From contig CAKUBG010000004.1 of the NCBI GenBank assembly GCA_934636825.1, forward strand, positions 54,067-118,066: a stretch of DNA of 64,000 bases. Direction: 5' to 3'. Below are positions 43,871-53,098 of the stretch, in pieces. Origin of the DNA: an uncultured bacterium (GTDB lineage: Bacteria > Vulcanimicrobiota > Xenobia > Xenobiales > Xenobiaceae). Both the position numbers and the translations under genes were made by a program. The stretch's first letter is position 1; each line of letters begins with the position of its first letter. The notes under the pieces were generated by a model, which was given only the letters and a program-made list of their open reading frames with translations, was not told where the DNA came from and made no database searches.

Positions 43871-44707
43871 TTATATTCCCAACAGATATTCTACACGGCG
43901 GAAATTGCTCGAAGGCACGGAAAAGCCCTCGTTAGTATCTAAAGCTTCAATACGTTGCATTTCCTCGTCATCGAGCGTGAAATCAAATATTTCGAAGTTT
44001 TGACGCATACGTTCGGCGTGAGTAGATTTGGGAATAGAAATTATGCCATTTTGGATAAGAAAGCGCAGAGCCACTTGGGCGGCGCTTTTATTATGTTTGT
44101 GGCCGATTTCAAGCAATACAGGATTTGTAAAACAATCGGTGCGTCCTTGAGCCAAAGAGCCCCAGGATTCCGGTTGCACGTTGTATTTGCGCATGACTTC
44201 GCGAGCGGCCTTTTGCTGGTAGAAGACATGAGCTTCCACTTGGTTGAGCATAGGCTTGATTTCTGCAAAAAAGCAAAGATCAACTAAGCGATCGGGAGTA
44301 AAGTTGGAGACGCCTATAGCTTTGGTCGTTCCGTGGCGATAGGCTTCTTCCATGGCGCGATAGGTGCCGTAGTAGTCGCCAAGGGGCTGATGAATCAGCA
44401 GCAAATCCACATAGTCTGTTTGCAAGCGTTCCAGAGAAGCTTGGATTGAATCCTTGGCTTTGTGGTAGCCGGCTTGGCTATACCAGATCTTGGTAGTTAG
44501 AAAAATATCTTGGCGGGGAACACCCGATTCTTTTATAGCTTGGCCTACTTCGGCTTCATTGGCGTAAAACTGGGCTGTATCCAAAAGGCGATAACCTATT
44601 TGCAAAGCTTGCAAAACGCATTCTTTGGTTTGAGTCGGAGGAACTTTATAAACTCCGTAGCCCAGCAACGGCATAGGCAGGCCATTGTTTAATTTTACAT
44701 ATTCCAT
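43871..44707 (-). CDS. Aldo/keto reductase
   Basis: A 278-residue NADPH-dependent reductase with the tetrad visible: Asp and Tyr in LLDTAQFYANE, Lys in TTKIW, His in LLIHQPLG; and the cofactor region IPKSTHAERMRQNF near the C-terminus. It resembles the 2,5-diketo-D-gluconate reductase branch. The substrate is not predictable. It is 30 bases from the PPC-domain gene on the same strand. Confidence 0.9.
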   Translation of the reverse strand: MEYVKLNNGLPMPLLGYGVYKVPPTQTKECVLQALQIGYRLLDTAQFYANEAEVGQAIKESGVPRQDIFLTTKIWYSQAGYHKAKDSIQASLERLQTDYVDLLLIHQPLGDYYGTYRAMEEAYRHGTTKAIGVSNFTPDRLVDLCFFAEIKPMLNQVEAHVFYQQKAAREVMRKYNVQPESWGSLAQGRTDCFTNPVLLEIGHKHNKSAAQVALRFLIQNGIISIPKSTHAERMRQNFEIFDFTLDDEEMQRIEALDTNEGFSVPSSNFRRVEYLLGI

Positions 44708-44737
44708 ATAAGTTGCACTTCCAATTTAAATTTTATG

Positions 44738-45160
44738 CTACAGGTTCCAAACTTTTATGCCGTCAAAGTGAGAGGAGGGGCCTCGCTTGATAATTTCCGG
44801 CAAAGGATGGAGGAATATTTCAGCTGTAACAGCGATCTCAGCCTCAATCAAGTGGCCACCTTTCATCTGGCCGCCGACGCCACCCAAAGCTGCGTGAGCG
44901 TGCAAGAAAGGCTCTCCCTCTAAAGTAGAGATATTGCCAACTAGACTTACCAATTCCCAAGCTTCTTCAAAGTGAGTAACGTTGTAGCCGCTAAAGTCAG
45001 CTTTAGCTAAACCTATATCTACTTTGCGCACTGCACCCAAACCGGACACTTCAGCTGCTTCTACTCCAGCTTCTTTGGCGGCTTGTAAGATCGATTCTTT
45101 TAATTTGTCTCCAGGAACCATCGTGATTAAAACCATTTCACCGTTGCGTTTCCATTGCAT
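44738..45160 (-). CDS. PPC (DUF296) domain protein
   Basis: A 140-residue single-domain PPC/PCC protein with the pattern GDKLKESILQAAKEAGVEAAEVSGLGAV, then LHAHAALGG and GGHLIEAEIAVTAEIFL. These are the fold's conserved His and Gly positions. Such proteins form trimers and may bind DNA or a small ligand in bacteria; function is unknown. I use the ATG at 45160, nine bases after GGAG; an upstream TTG would add five residues. Confidence 0.88.
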   Translation of the reverse strand: MQWKRNGEMVLITMVPGDKLKESILQAAKEAGVEAAEVSGLGAVRKVDIGLAKADFSGYNVTHFEEAWELVSLVGNISTLEGEPFLHAHAALGGVGGQMKGGHLIEAEIAVTAEIFLHPLPEIIKRGPSSHFDGIKVWNL

Positions 45161-45409
45161 AACCTGTTTCTCCAAACTTTTTGCAAAATTTTTAGCGCGG
45201 TTTTACATCTTGTTTTAGATATTTTTTCCGCTTGAAACGAGTTTTTTGGCTCTTTTTCTCCTTGTCCTGCTCTAAAAAGCGCTGAAAAAGCTTCGGAAAC
45301 CAAACTCGCTAGCAGGCTAAAAATGCCGAAAAAACGGGATTTTTACCCATCTATATCAGCCTGGAGTAGTCTCTATCCAAAAAAACTTGAATTTTTTTTG
45401 ATTTAGGTG

Positions 45410-45438
45410 TTGACATAGGCCCCCCGTTTGAGTAATAT
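45410..45438 (+). promoter_or_regulatory. Consensus promoter of the tRNA operon
   Basis: TTGACA at 45410-45415 and TAATAT at 45433-45438 with exactly 17 bases between. The tRNA-Lys 5' end is about 18 bases downstream. The rest of the 280-base gap to the left shows nothing I can name. Confidence 0.85.
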
Positions 45439-45456
45439 ATTGCCCGTAAGCGGTAC

Positions 45457-45532
<76 letters not shown>

Positions 45533-45539
45533 CCCCTTC

Positions 45540-45618
45540 GGGCGGGTGGCGGAATGGTAGACGCGCTGGTCTTAGGAGCCAGTGAGAAATCGTAAGGGTT
45601 CGAGTCCCTTCCCGCCCA
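45540..45618 (+). tRNA. tRNA-Leu (TAG)
   Basis: 79 bases with a long variable arm, TGGCGGAATGG D arm and anticodon loop CTTAGGA (anticodon TAG). The acceptor is GGGCGGG/CCCGCCC. CCA is not encoded (the next bases are CGG), so it must be added, unlike in the Lys and Gly genes. Confidence 0.95.
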
Positions 45619-45643
45619 CGGCTCAAAGTTAAAAACTGTACAT

Positions 45644-45718
45644 GCGGAAGTAGCTCAGCGGTAGAGCATTGCCTTGCCAAGGCAAGGGTCGAGAGTTCGA
45701 ATCTCTTCTTCCGCTCCA
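45644..45718 (+). tRNA. tRNA-Gly (GCC)
   Basis: 75 bases with CCA encoded. The anticodon loop is TTGCCAA (anticodon GCC) with stem TTGCC/GGCAA. Last gene of the tRNA cluster; a terminator follows. Confidence 0.97.
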
Positions 45719-45726
45719 CAACGAGT

Positions 45727-45760
45727 AGGGGCCGCCGAAAAGGTGGTCCTTATTTGTTTT
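45727..45760 (+). terminator. Terminator of the tRNA operon
   Basis: 10-bp stem (45727-45736 with 45742-45751, three G-U pairs), loop GAAAA, then ATTTGTTTT. Confidence 0.75.
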
Positions 45761-45778
45761 CTCTATAAAAATATCGTA

Positions 45779-45788
45779 TCGTATACGA
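45779..45788. promoter_or_regulatory. Palindrome before tig
   Basis: TCGTATACGA is a perfect 10-bp palindrome, preceded by a partial repeat (ATCGTATCGTA). It lies ~110 bases before the trigger-factor ATG and could be an operator. Inference only. Confidence 0.3.
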
Positions 45789-45899
45789 ATGTATGTGTGA
45801 ACCTTAGCGACGCGGGCTCCAATTGAAATTGTCTGGCATAATTTTTTTTGGGGTGGACGAATTAACGCCGCCAGTCCTAAGATTTTCTAGGAGGAAAAA

Positions 45900-47318
45900 A
45901 TGAAGGTTACTCTGACTGAGATCTCTCCCATTAAGCGCAGTATGGAAGTCGTCGTAGACGCCGACACCGTCGAGCAGGCTTATGCCAAAGCTTTCAAAGA
46001 AGCTTTGAAAATGCTCTCTTTGCCCGGTTTCCGTCGTGGTAAAGTGCCTGCTTACATGGGCCGCAAGTATATCCCCAACCAGATTCTCAAGCGCGACGTC
46101 TTGGAAAACCTTATTCCCCAAGCTTTCAGCGAAGCTGCCGCTCAGGAGAAGGTCGAAGTTGTTTCCAATCCTCAGTTCCCCAAGGTAGCTGGCGACCGCG
46201 GTGAAGAACTCACTTTCACTGCCGAATTCGAAGTTATCCCCACCGTAGATCTCAAAGACTACGAAGGCGTAGAAGTAGAGCAAGAGCGCTACGAGCCCAC
46301 TGAAGAAGATGTAGACAGCGCTATCGAGCGTACCCGCGCTGGTCGTGCAACTTTGGAAGATGTTACCGATCGCGGTCTCCAGGCCAACGATATCGCTTTC
46401 GTAGATTACGAGAGCTTTGAAAACGGCGAGCCCGTCAAAGACGGACAAGCTAAAGACTTCCCCATGGAGCTCTCTCCTGCCAACTACATCCCCGGTTTCT
46501 TAGAGAACCTCTATGGCCTCAAGCCCGGCGAGAGCAAAGAATTTGACGCCGAATTCCCTGCCGATCACAAGTCCCCCTTAGCTGGCCACAAAATCCACTT
46601 TGTCTTCCACATTAAGTCCATCAAGCAGCGTGTGCTTCCCGAAGTAAACGGCGAGTTCGTCAAAGAGATCACTGGCGGCCAGTTTGACAATGTTGAAGAT
46701 TTACGCAAAGACATCATGAAAATGATGAAAGAGCGCATCCAACGTGACGCCGATCAGGGCATTGCCGAGAAGGTTTACTACAAGATTGCCAGCCAAGTTC
46801 CCACCGACATGGTTCCTCAAGGTTTAGTAGCCTACCATGCCAGACTCTTCAACAGCAGAGTCATGGACAGCTTACGTGCCGAAGGCCGCAAGTTAGAAGA
46901 TATGCTCAAAGCTCAGGGCCGTAACGTCGAAGATTGGCAGAAGCACGTCGGTTTGATGGGCTTTGGCGAAGCTCGCTTAGAGATCTTGGTCAAGAACTTA
47001 GCCCGTTTGCTCGACACTAAGGTCGAAGACGAAGAAATCAACAAAGTTATCGACGAAGAAGCCGCTCGTGCTCGCAAGACCGCTGCTTCCTTGAAGCGTC
47101 AGATGGAACAGGCCGGTACTATCGGTTTGCTTCGCTACAGCATTTTGCGCGACAAAGTGACCCAGCACTTAGTAGACACCGCTAAGGTGACCTACGTTGC
47201 TCCCAAGACTCCCGAAGAGCGTGCTGCTGAAGAAGCTGCTAAAAACGTAGCTGAAGAAGCCAAAAAAGACGAAGCTGAAGCTAAGTCCGAAGAAGTAAAG
47301 GCTGACAAAGCTGAATAA
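45900..47318 (+). CDS. tig: Trigger factor
   Basis: A 472-residue ribosome-bound chaperone. The ribosome-docking motif is present, LPGFRRGKVP (about 41-50), followed by the FKBP-like PPIase domain (GRATLEDVTDRGLQANDIAFVDY to about 245) and the helical arms. The C-terminal ~35 residues are a repetitive Ala/Glu/Lys tail. ATG with AGGAGG 6 bases upstream. Codons ending in C dominate, unlike most neighbours, which points to high expression. The clpP and clpX genes follow. Confidence 0.96.
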   Translation: MKVTLTEISPIKRSMEVVVDADTVEQAYAKAFKEALKMLSLPGFRRGKVPAYMGRKYIPNQILKRDVLENLIPQAFSEAAAQEKVEVVSNPQFPKVAGDRGEELTFTAEFEVIPTVDLKDYEGVEVEQERYEPTEEDVDSAIERTRAGRATLEDVTDRGLQANDIAFVDYESFENGEPVKDGQAKDFPMELSPANYIPGFLENLYGLKPGESKEFDAEFPADHKSPLAGHKIHFVFHIKSIKQRVLPEVNGEFVKEITGGQFDNVEDLRKDIMKMMKERIQRDADQGIAEKVYYKIASQVPTDMVPQGLVAYHARLFNSRVMDSLRAEGRKLEDMLKAQGRNVEDWQKHVGLMGFGEARLEILVKNLARLLDTKVEDEEINKVIDEEAARARKTAASLKRQMEQAGTIGLLRYSILRDKVTQHLVDTAKVTYVAPKTPEERAAEEAAKNVAEEAKKDEAEAKSEEVKADKAE

Positions 47319-47382
47319 TTTTCTTCTTTACCAGACCGAATTTGATTTTGTGGGGGGAAAAATCAAATTGATATGAAAAGTT

Positions 47383-47460
47383 AGGCGCTCTAGAGTAGGT
47401 GCTGCGTGATGTCGTTTATGGTATAGCGCATGTTCTGAAGAGCGCCTTTCTTCGTTTTTT
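47383..47460 (+). terminator. Large hairpin between tig and clpP
   Basis: AGGCGCTCT (47383-47391) pairs with AGAGCGCCT (47439-47447), with a 47-base inside, then TTTCTTCGTTTTTT. A second small hairpin (TTTGATTTT/AAAAATCAAA) lies at 47341-47370. This may separate tig from clpP. Confidence 0.6.
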
Positions 47461-47478
47461 AAGGAAAAGAAAATAAGA

Positions 47479-48111
47479 ATGAATTTTTTCAATAAATATA
47501 ATAATTCAGATATGCTTAACAGTTTGATTCCTATGGTTATTGAGCAAACGGCCAGAGGAGAACGCTCTTACGATATTTATTCCAGACTTTTAAAAAATCG
47601 TATTCTCTTTTTAGGAAGTGAAGTCAGTGATGCGACCAGCAACCTGATTATCGCTCAGTTGCTCTTTTTAGAGCAAGAAGACCCCGATAAAGATATTGAT
47701 GTTTATATCAATAGCCCTGGTGGTTCCGTAACGGCCGGTTTAGCTATCTATGATTGCATGCAACTTATTAAGCCCGATGTTTCTACTATTTGTATCGGTA
47801 TGGCAGCTAGTGCAGCGGCTGTGATTTTGGCCGGAGGCGCCAAAGGCAAACGCTATTCTTTGCCTTACTCGCGCATTATGATTCACCAGCCTTGGATCCA
47901 AGGTATTGGCGGTCAGGCTACCGATATCGATATTCACGCTCGGGAAATTTTGCGTTTACGTGAAGATACTAATGGCATTTTGGCTCGTCATACCGGCAAA
48001 ACTTTGGAAGAAGTAGCTCGTGATACTGAGCGTGATCACTACATGAGCGCCGAAGAGGCGATGGCTTACGGTCTGATCGATAAAGTGATCACCAAAGAAG
48101 CTAGAGGTTAA
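47479..48111 (+). CDS. clpP: ClpP protease subunit
   Basis: A 210-residue serine protease subunit. The catalytic Ser lies in CIGMAASAAAVILAGG (usual GMAASMGA), the His in RIMIHQPW and the Asp in TERDHYMSAEEA; NSPGGSVTAGLAIYD forms the handle. Two heptamers make the chamber that works with ClpX, encoded 60 bases downstream. The first ~12 residues are Asn-rich and would be processed or form the axial loop. Confidence 0.96.
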   Translation: MNFFNKYNNSDMLNSLIPMVIEQTARGERSYDIYSRLLKNRILFLGSEVSDATSNLIIAQLLFLEQEDPDKDIDVYINSPGGSVTAGLAIYDCMQLIKPDVSTICIGMAASAAAVILAGGAKGKRYSLPYSRIMIHQPWIQGIGGQATDIDIHAREILRLREDTNGILARHTGKTLEEVARDTERDHYMSAEEAMAYGLIDKVITKEARG

Positions 48112-48171
48112 GCTGTTTTTTTTAGATTTTAGCCCCCAGACACCGGTGGGGAACAATTCAAGGAGGACGAT

Positions 48172-49452
48172 ATGTTTCGATTCGGCGATGATAAACAAAG
48201 TTTTACTTGCTCATTCTGCGGCAAAAAGCAGGAGCAAGTGCGCCGCATGATTGCCGGTCCCGGCGTGTATATTTGCTCTGATTGTGTAGATATGTGCAAG
48301 GATATTATCGCCGAAGAGTTGAGCAAAGACGAAGCGGAAGGCGATGGCAAATTGCCTAAGCCCAAAGAAATTATGGAAATTCTCAACCGCTACGTTATTG
48401 GTCAAGAAAAAGCCAAAAAGATTCTGTCGGTAGCTGTTTATAATCATTATAAACGTATCAATATGAACACCACTGGCAAAGATGACGATGTAGAGTTGCA
48501 AAAGAGTAACGTCTTGATTATCGGCCCTACCGGCTGTGGTAAGACTTACTTAGCCAGCACTTTAGCCAAAATTTTGAAAGTGCCTATTGCTTTAGCCGAT
48601 GCTACTTCCCTTACTGAAGCTGGCTATGTGGGCGAGGATGTGGAAAATATCCTTTTGAAGCTTATTCAAGCTGCCGATTATGATATTGAAAAGGCTGAAA
48701 AGGGTATCGTCTATGTAGACGAGATCGACAAGATTACCCGCAAGTCGGAAAATGTTTCTATTACTCGCGATGTTAGTGGTGAGGGCGTACAACAAGCGCT
48801 TTTGAAAATTGTAGAAGGCACTGTAGCCAGCGTTCCTCCTCAGGGCGGTCGCAAACATCCTCACCAAGAGTGCATTCAAATCGATACCAATAATGTGTTA
48901 TTTATTTGCGGCGGCGCCTTCGAAGGCTTGGAAGATATTATCGAGCAGCGCGTCAGTTCTCAATCTATGGGCTTCCGTGCCAACATCGAAAGCAAGACTA
49001 AACGCGATGTAGGCGAGCTTTTAGCTCAGGTTATGCCTGAAGATTTGCTTAAATACGGACTCATTCCCGAATTTGTCGGCCGTATGCCTATTGTGGTTAC
49101 TCTCAATGCTTTGGACGAAACAGCTTTAGTTAGAGTGCTTACCGAGCCCAAAAATGCTTTAATTAAGCAATATCAGCGCATGTTCAGTATGGACGGCGTA
49201 GAGTTAGTCTTTACTAAAGAAGCTATCGAGCGTGTAGCCAAAGAAGCTGAAGAGCGTAAGACCGGAGCTCGCGCTTTGCGCAGTATTATCGAAGAAGCCA
49301 TTCTGGATGTTATGTTCGAAATTCCCTCTATGGAAAATGTACAGAAATGTATCGTTACTGAAGAGGTAATAGAGAAAAAAGCCGAGCCTACTTTGATATA
49401 CAAAAAAGAAGAAGAGGAAAAAGAAGAAGCAAAAGCTGACGACGAGGAATAG
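48172..49452 (+). CDS. clpX: ClpX ATPase
   Basis: A 426-residue AAA+ unfoldase. An N-terminal C4 zinc domain (CSFCGKKQEQV, then CSDCVDMC) recruits substrates. Walker A is GPTGCGKTYLA, Walker B YVDEIDKI, and the pore region is GYVGEDVENIL. It unfolds tagged proteins for ClpP. The ATG has AAGGAGG about 6 bases upstream. The C-terminal ~30 residues are Lys/Glu rich. A strong terminator follows. Confidence 0.97.
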   Translation: MFRFGDDKQSFTCSFCGKKQEQVRRMIAGPGVYICSDCVDMCKDIIAEELSKDEAEGDGKLPKPKEIMEILNRYVIGQEKAKKILSVAVYNHYKRINMNTTGKDDDVELQKSNVLIIGPTGCGKTYLASTLAKILKVPIALADATSLTEAGYVGEDVENILLKLIQAADYDIEKAEKGIVYVDEIDKITRKSENVSITRDVSGEGVQQALLKIVEGTVASVPPQGGRKHPHQECIQIDTNNVLFICGGAFEGLEDIIEQRVSSQSMGFRANIESKTKRDVGELLAQVMPEDLLKYGLIPEFVGRMPIVVTLNALDETALVRVLTEPKNALIKQYQRMFSMDGVELVFTKEAIERVAKEAEERKTGARALRSIIEEAILDVMFEIPSMENVQKCIVTEEVIEKKAEPTLIYKKEEEEKEEAKADDEE

Positions 49453-49485
49453 AAGCTGAGTTTCTTTTTATAGCGCCATTATGAG

Positions 49486-49523
49486 CAGTCGCTTTTTTTC
49501 GATAAAAGAGCGGCTGTTTTTTT
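49486..49523 (+). terminator. Intrinsic terminator after clpX
   Basis: 8-bp stem CAGTCGCT (49486-49493) / AGCGGCTG (49509-49516), extended by TTTT/AAAA, followed by seven Ts. Confidence 0.85.
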
Positions 49524-49668
49524 GGGGCAAATTAATTCTCTTTCGGAGTAAATATAATGGCGCTTCCTTCTTTTTGAGGTGGCTGAGAGGAAGTGCATTG
49601 CTGGCGGGATTATGCCAAAAATTGCCGAAATGAGCCACCGAGGCTAAGATTTTTTTAGGGAGCGAAGT

Positions 49669-50928
49669 ATGGATTCTTTATTTACGTTAGCTGCAGCTAC
49701 ACAAAGTGCCGGCGCCGGAGGTCTTTTCGGCGATCCTAATTGGATACAAATTCTCAGCGGCGCTATCGGAGGCGCTGTTTTGGCTATGGGTGGCGGTGCT
49801 CTATTTAATTATGTAGCTGCCCAGATGGCTCCGCCTACAGAGATTCCTACTACTATCAGTCCCAGTTCAATCGACAGCAGACGTTGGGAAGCCTTGCCCG
49901 CCTTAATTGGTAAACTTACTAAAAGCTCAGAACCCAATCAAGTGTTTCGAGTCATTTTGGAATCTACCAAAGAGCAAATGGATTGTGAATATTGCGCTCT
50001 TTTAATTCTGCGTGGCGGCGTTTATCAATTCGAAGCCGGTATCGGTTTGTGTGAAGAGAGTCGTCAAGCCTTCAAGCTCGACGCCAAAAATGGTTTGGTA
50101 GATTTTATGCGCACCAAAGCCAAGTCGGTCGCTCTCAATCGCAGCGATCGTCAACTCCAAGATTTTAACTTCTTGCGCGAGCCTATTAGTGAAGTTATTG
50201 TTACTCCCATGCGCACCGGCGATAATATTTTCGCCCTTTTGTTTGTGGCCAACAAAGCCAATATGGGCACTTTCAAGAAAGAAGACTTCGATATGATGGG
50301 CTTCTTGACTATGCCTTTTGCCTTGGCCTTATATCAAGCTATCACTTTTAAGCGGGCTCAGGGTGGTATTGTCAACACGATTGTGGAGATTATTACCAAC
50401 TACGAGAAGAACGTGCCCGGTTGTACTGGTCACTCAGAGCGTGTGGCTCGTATGGCCGAAGCTATGGGAAAAGAATTGCGCATGAACGAAAGCGAGTTGG
50501 AAACCTTGCGTTCAGCCGCTTTGTTGCACGACCTGGGCAAGTTCTCTATGCCTACAGAATTGCGCTTCTGCGAAACTTTACCTGAAGGCCCGAATCGCGA
50601 ATTGGTTATGAATCAAGACAAAGCGGCTGTCATGTGGCTTAAGCCTTTGGGTTTTGTAGAAAAAGCTTTGCCTTTGATTTTGCACCATCATGAGCGCTAC
50701 GACGGCTCCGGTTTCCCTTCAGGAATGCGCGGCCCGGCCATTCCTTTAGGAGCTATGGCTATAGCTGTAGCCGAAACTTTTGATCTTTTAACTCACGATC
50801 GTCCCAATCAGCCTAAGCGTCCTCCTTTAGAAGTCAAAACTTATATAGAGTCGCTAGCTAATAGTAAATTTGATCCTCAAGTTATCCGTGCTTTCAACGC
50901 TATTTTGGAAAAAGGTGGCAGCAAATAG
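49669..50928 (+). CDS. Membrane protein with GAF and HD-GYP domains
   Basis: A 419-residue protein: an N-terminal membrane helix (about 25-50), a GAF domain (about 75-225) and an HD-GYP-type domain (about 235-415). The HD motif is ALLHDLGKFSMP; the second part reads HHHERYDGSGFPSGMRGPAIPLGA, so the GYP motif is GFP. HD-GYP enzymes usually hydrolyse cyclic di-GMP (or related dinucleotides). GYP changes are tolerated in some, not all. With the GGDEF gene at 53.1 kb it gives opposite activities. Confidence 0.85.
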   Translation: MDSLFTLAAATQSAGAGGLFGDPNWIQILSGAIGGAVLAMGGGALFNYVAAQMAPPTEIPTTISPSSIDSRRWEALPALIGKLTKSSEPNQVFRVILESTKEQMDCEYCALLILRGGVYQFEAGIGLCEESRQAFKLDAKNGLVDFMRTKAKSVALNRSDRQLQDFNFLREPISEVIVTPMRTGDNIFALLFVANKANMGTFKKEDFDMMGFLTMPFALALYQAITFKRAQGGIVNTIVEIITNYEKNVPGCTGHSERVARMAEAMGKELRMNESELETLRSAALLHDLGKFSMPTELRFCETLPEGPNRELVMNQDKAAVMWLKPLGFVEKALPLILHHHERYDGSGFPSGMRGPAIPLGAMAIAVAETFDLLTHDRPNQPKRPPLEVKTYIESLANSKFDPQVIRAFNAILEKGGSK

Positions 50929-50957
50929 TGGGAGCCGGATTATAGGCTTAAATATGC

Positions 50958-50989
50958 AAAGTACCGATTGAGATATTGGTCGGTACTTT
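50958..50989 (+). terminator. Hairpin after the HD-GYP gene
   Basis: 10-bp stem AAAGTACCGA / TCGGTACTTT with a 12-base loop. There is no T tract beyond the stem, so it is a weak terminator candidate. Confidence 0.5.
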
Positions 50990-51028
50990 GTCTGTGAAGC
51001 TTCATTTTTTTGTAATCGGAGGTTGTTT

Positions 51029-51628
51029 ATGTTTCAGGCAGTCGAACGTCTCATTGAAGCTGTGGCTCAAGAAATAGAAGCGCCTCAAGTTAAACGTTTG
51101 CAAGAAAATAAAGTTCATACTGGCAAAGTTATTATGCCTGCCGGTTTTGAGCACTTGGCCAATGTGGAAAAACATTACTTTTTGTGGCCTTGTCTGGTAG
51201 GCAAACGTTTGGGACGCAGCTTTGCCTTAGAAACTGTGCCTTGTGGCAGCGGCGGTCAGTGTTTAGTTGTAGCCGAATTTCGCCAAGCTATGAAATTAAA
51301 TTTTTCTTTGTCGGAGCGTCAATTGAGCACTTTTGAAGATTACCATTTGGTTGGCTCGCGTTTTTCATTAACTGGTATTCCGGCGGAATTGGCTAATTTA
51401 TCTGCTTTCAGTACCGATCCTGAGGCTGCGGAAGTATTTTTAAAAAAATCTGAAAATGCTTTACGATTAAAAAAGCTTTGGCCTTTTTGTCGTCTCACTT
51501 CCAATGATCATTTTTTACGTTTAACTATTAAAAATTTACAACCTCAAGATTTAGAAATTGCCAAATGGAAAAATATTTTGCAAAATTTTGAAGCTCTGGC
51601 CGCTTCTATTGAATCTTCGGAAAGTTAA
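51029..51628 (+). CDS. Unknown soluble protein, 199 residues
   Basis: Not recognised. The ATG at 51029 has CGGAGG 6 bases upstream. It has no signal peptide or membrane helix; it is mixed alpha/beta with an aromatic patch (HYFLWPCLVGKRLG) and a C-terminal helix. The TPR gene follows after 5 bases, so the two may work together. Confidence 0.7.
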   Translation: MFQAVERLIEAVAQEIEAPQVKRLQENKVHTGKVIMPAGFEHLANVEKHYFLWPCLVGKRLGRSFALETVPCGSGGQCLVVAEFRQAMKLNFSLSERQLSTFEDYHLVGSRFSLTGIPAELANLSAFSTDPEAAEVFLKKSENALRLKKLWPFCRLTSNDHFLRLTIKNLQPQDLEIAKWKNILQNFEALAASIESSES

Positions 51629-51633
51629 AAAAT

Positions 51634-53019
51634 ATGAATTATAAAGCTATTTTGTGGATCGGAGCGGCAACTGTTTGTTTAATCGGATTAAATATTGAGA
51701 GCGCTTTTTCTTCTTCTCAAAATAAATCTGGAAACGAGCCCAATTCTTCATCTCTAACTCTTCCTTTCGGAGAAGCGCCTCTCGATTCGTCTTGGGAAGT
51801 GAAGCAACTTTTTCAAGAAGGCAAGTCTTTACAACGCCAGGGCCAATTGGAAAGAGCAATAGCTTTATACAATCAGGCTTACGCTTTGGATTCAGCCAGA
51901 ATTGAAGTCTTGCCTTATTGGGGCTTAGCCGAATATCGCTTAGGCCACCATTATAAAGCTTTGGAGCTTTACAATTTATATTTAGTTGCTGAGCCGGAAG
52001 AGGAGTTAGTCCTTTTTAATAAGGCTGTATGTTTGGGCCATTTGGGACAATGGACTCAAGCGCAGCATATTACCGATAATTTGCAAGTTTCTTCTTTAGC
52101 TAAAAGTGCTCAATTTTTGGCTTTTAGTGGCTTTATCGATTACCGTTTGGGCAATTTTGCTTCGGCTGAAGCCAAATTGCAACAAGCTTTGCGCTTGCAA
52201 AAAGACAATATTTCGGCTTCTCTGACTTTAGCTTCTTTATATCAGGCCGAAAACAATTTTTCCAAAGCCGAATCTGTTTTACAAGACGCTATCACTTTCC
52301 AGCCTAAAAATCCGCTGTTAATTAACAATTTGGGCGTCTTAAATTGGCAACTCGACGATCGCCACAAAAAGGCCGAAGCTTGCTGGCATGAAGTGCGTGA
52401 CGAACTCAATTTAGCCGACTTAAATGGAGCTGTCTACCAAGTTTTTTCCCAAGGAGAAGCTGATATTTTAACTCTGGCTGCTTTAACTGATAAGTTTCCT
52501 CAAAATCCTTTGGCCGAGTTTCTCTATGCTGTTTCTCTTTACCGCCATCAGCGTCTGAGCGAAGCTAAAGCAAGCTTCAATAAAGTGGAAGAAATGATTT
52601 ATCTGGCTTCGTCTGATAATGAAATAAAAGATGGCAGCGGACTTCTTACTCAACAAGAACTTGAAGCGCTCAGTTTGCTCAATAAAAATTATTTGGCTTT
52701 AACTTTAGCTTCTTTGGGCGAAACTACTTCAGCTCTGGCTTATTATCAAGAATTGTACAAAGAACAGCCGAAAGATATTTCGGTTTGTCATAATTTGTCA
52801 GTTTTATACAGCAAAAACGGCAACACCAAAGGTGCTATAGAGTTGGCTCAACAAGCTAGAGCTTTAGTCCATCAAGTTGTGGTAGCTGATCCGCAGCTTC
52901 GTGCCGATTACGAGCCTATCTATTACAATTTGGCTTATGTGTATTCTTTGGGCAAAGACAAACAAAAAGCTGCCCAAGCTTATAACGAATGGCGCAGCTT
53001 CTTTGCCTCCAAGCACTAA
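51634..53019 (+). CDS. Exported TPR-repeat protein
   Basis: A 461-residue protein with an N-terminal hydrophobic segment (ILWIGAATVCLIGLNI; signal or anchor) and then tetratricopeptide repeats across nearly the whole length, e.g. AIALYNQAYALDSARIEVLP, AEAKLQQALRLQKDN and AESVLQDAITFQPKNP. About eight repeats are visible. TPRs are protein-binding scaffolds; the partner is unknown. It shares a transcript with the preceding unknown gene. Confidence 0.85.
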   Translation: MNYKAILWIGAATVCLIGLNIESAFSSSQNKSGNEPNSSSLTLPFGEAPLDSSWEVKQLFQEGKSLQRQGQLERAIALYNQAYALDSARIEVLPYWGLAEYRLGHHYKALELYNLYLVAEPEEELVLFNKAVCLGHLGQWTQAQHITDNLQVSSLAKSAQFLAFSGFIDYRLGNFASAEAKLQQALRLQKDNISASLTLASLYQAENNFSKAESVLQDAITFQPKNPLLINNLGVLNWQLDDRHKKAEACWHEVRDELNLADLNGAVYQVFSQGEADILTLAALTDKFPQNPLAEFLYAVSLYRHQRLSEAKASFNKVEEMIYLASSDNEIKDGSGLLTQQELEALSLLNKNYLALTLASLGETTSALAYYQELYKEQPKDISVCHNLSVLYSKNGNTKGAIELAQQARALVHQVVVADPQLRADYEPIYYNLAYVYSLGKDKQKAAQAYNEWRSFFASKH

Positions 53020-53056
53020 GCGCAAGCGCTGTGTGCGGATAGTTTTTATTTCTAAA

Positions 53057-53093
53057 CTTAGCTAGACTAGGGAAGGTTGAGCTAAGCTTTTTT
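53057..53093 (+). terminator. Terminator after the TPR gene
   Basis: 7-bp stem CTTAGCT / AGCTAAG with a 16-base loop and six Ts just after; it lies between convergent genes. Confidence 0.65.
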
Positions 53094-53098
53094 GCTGA

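Noticed and set aside
45804..46448. A 214-codon minus-strand frame inside tig
   Set aside because: tig is a certain gene with strong codon bias; the opposite frame is a by-product and shows no family features.
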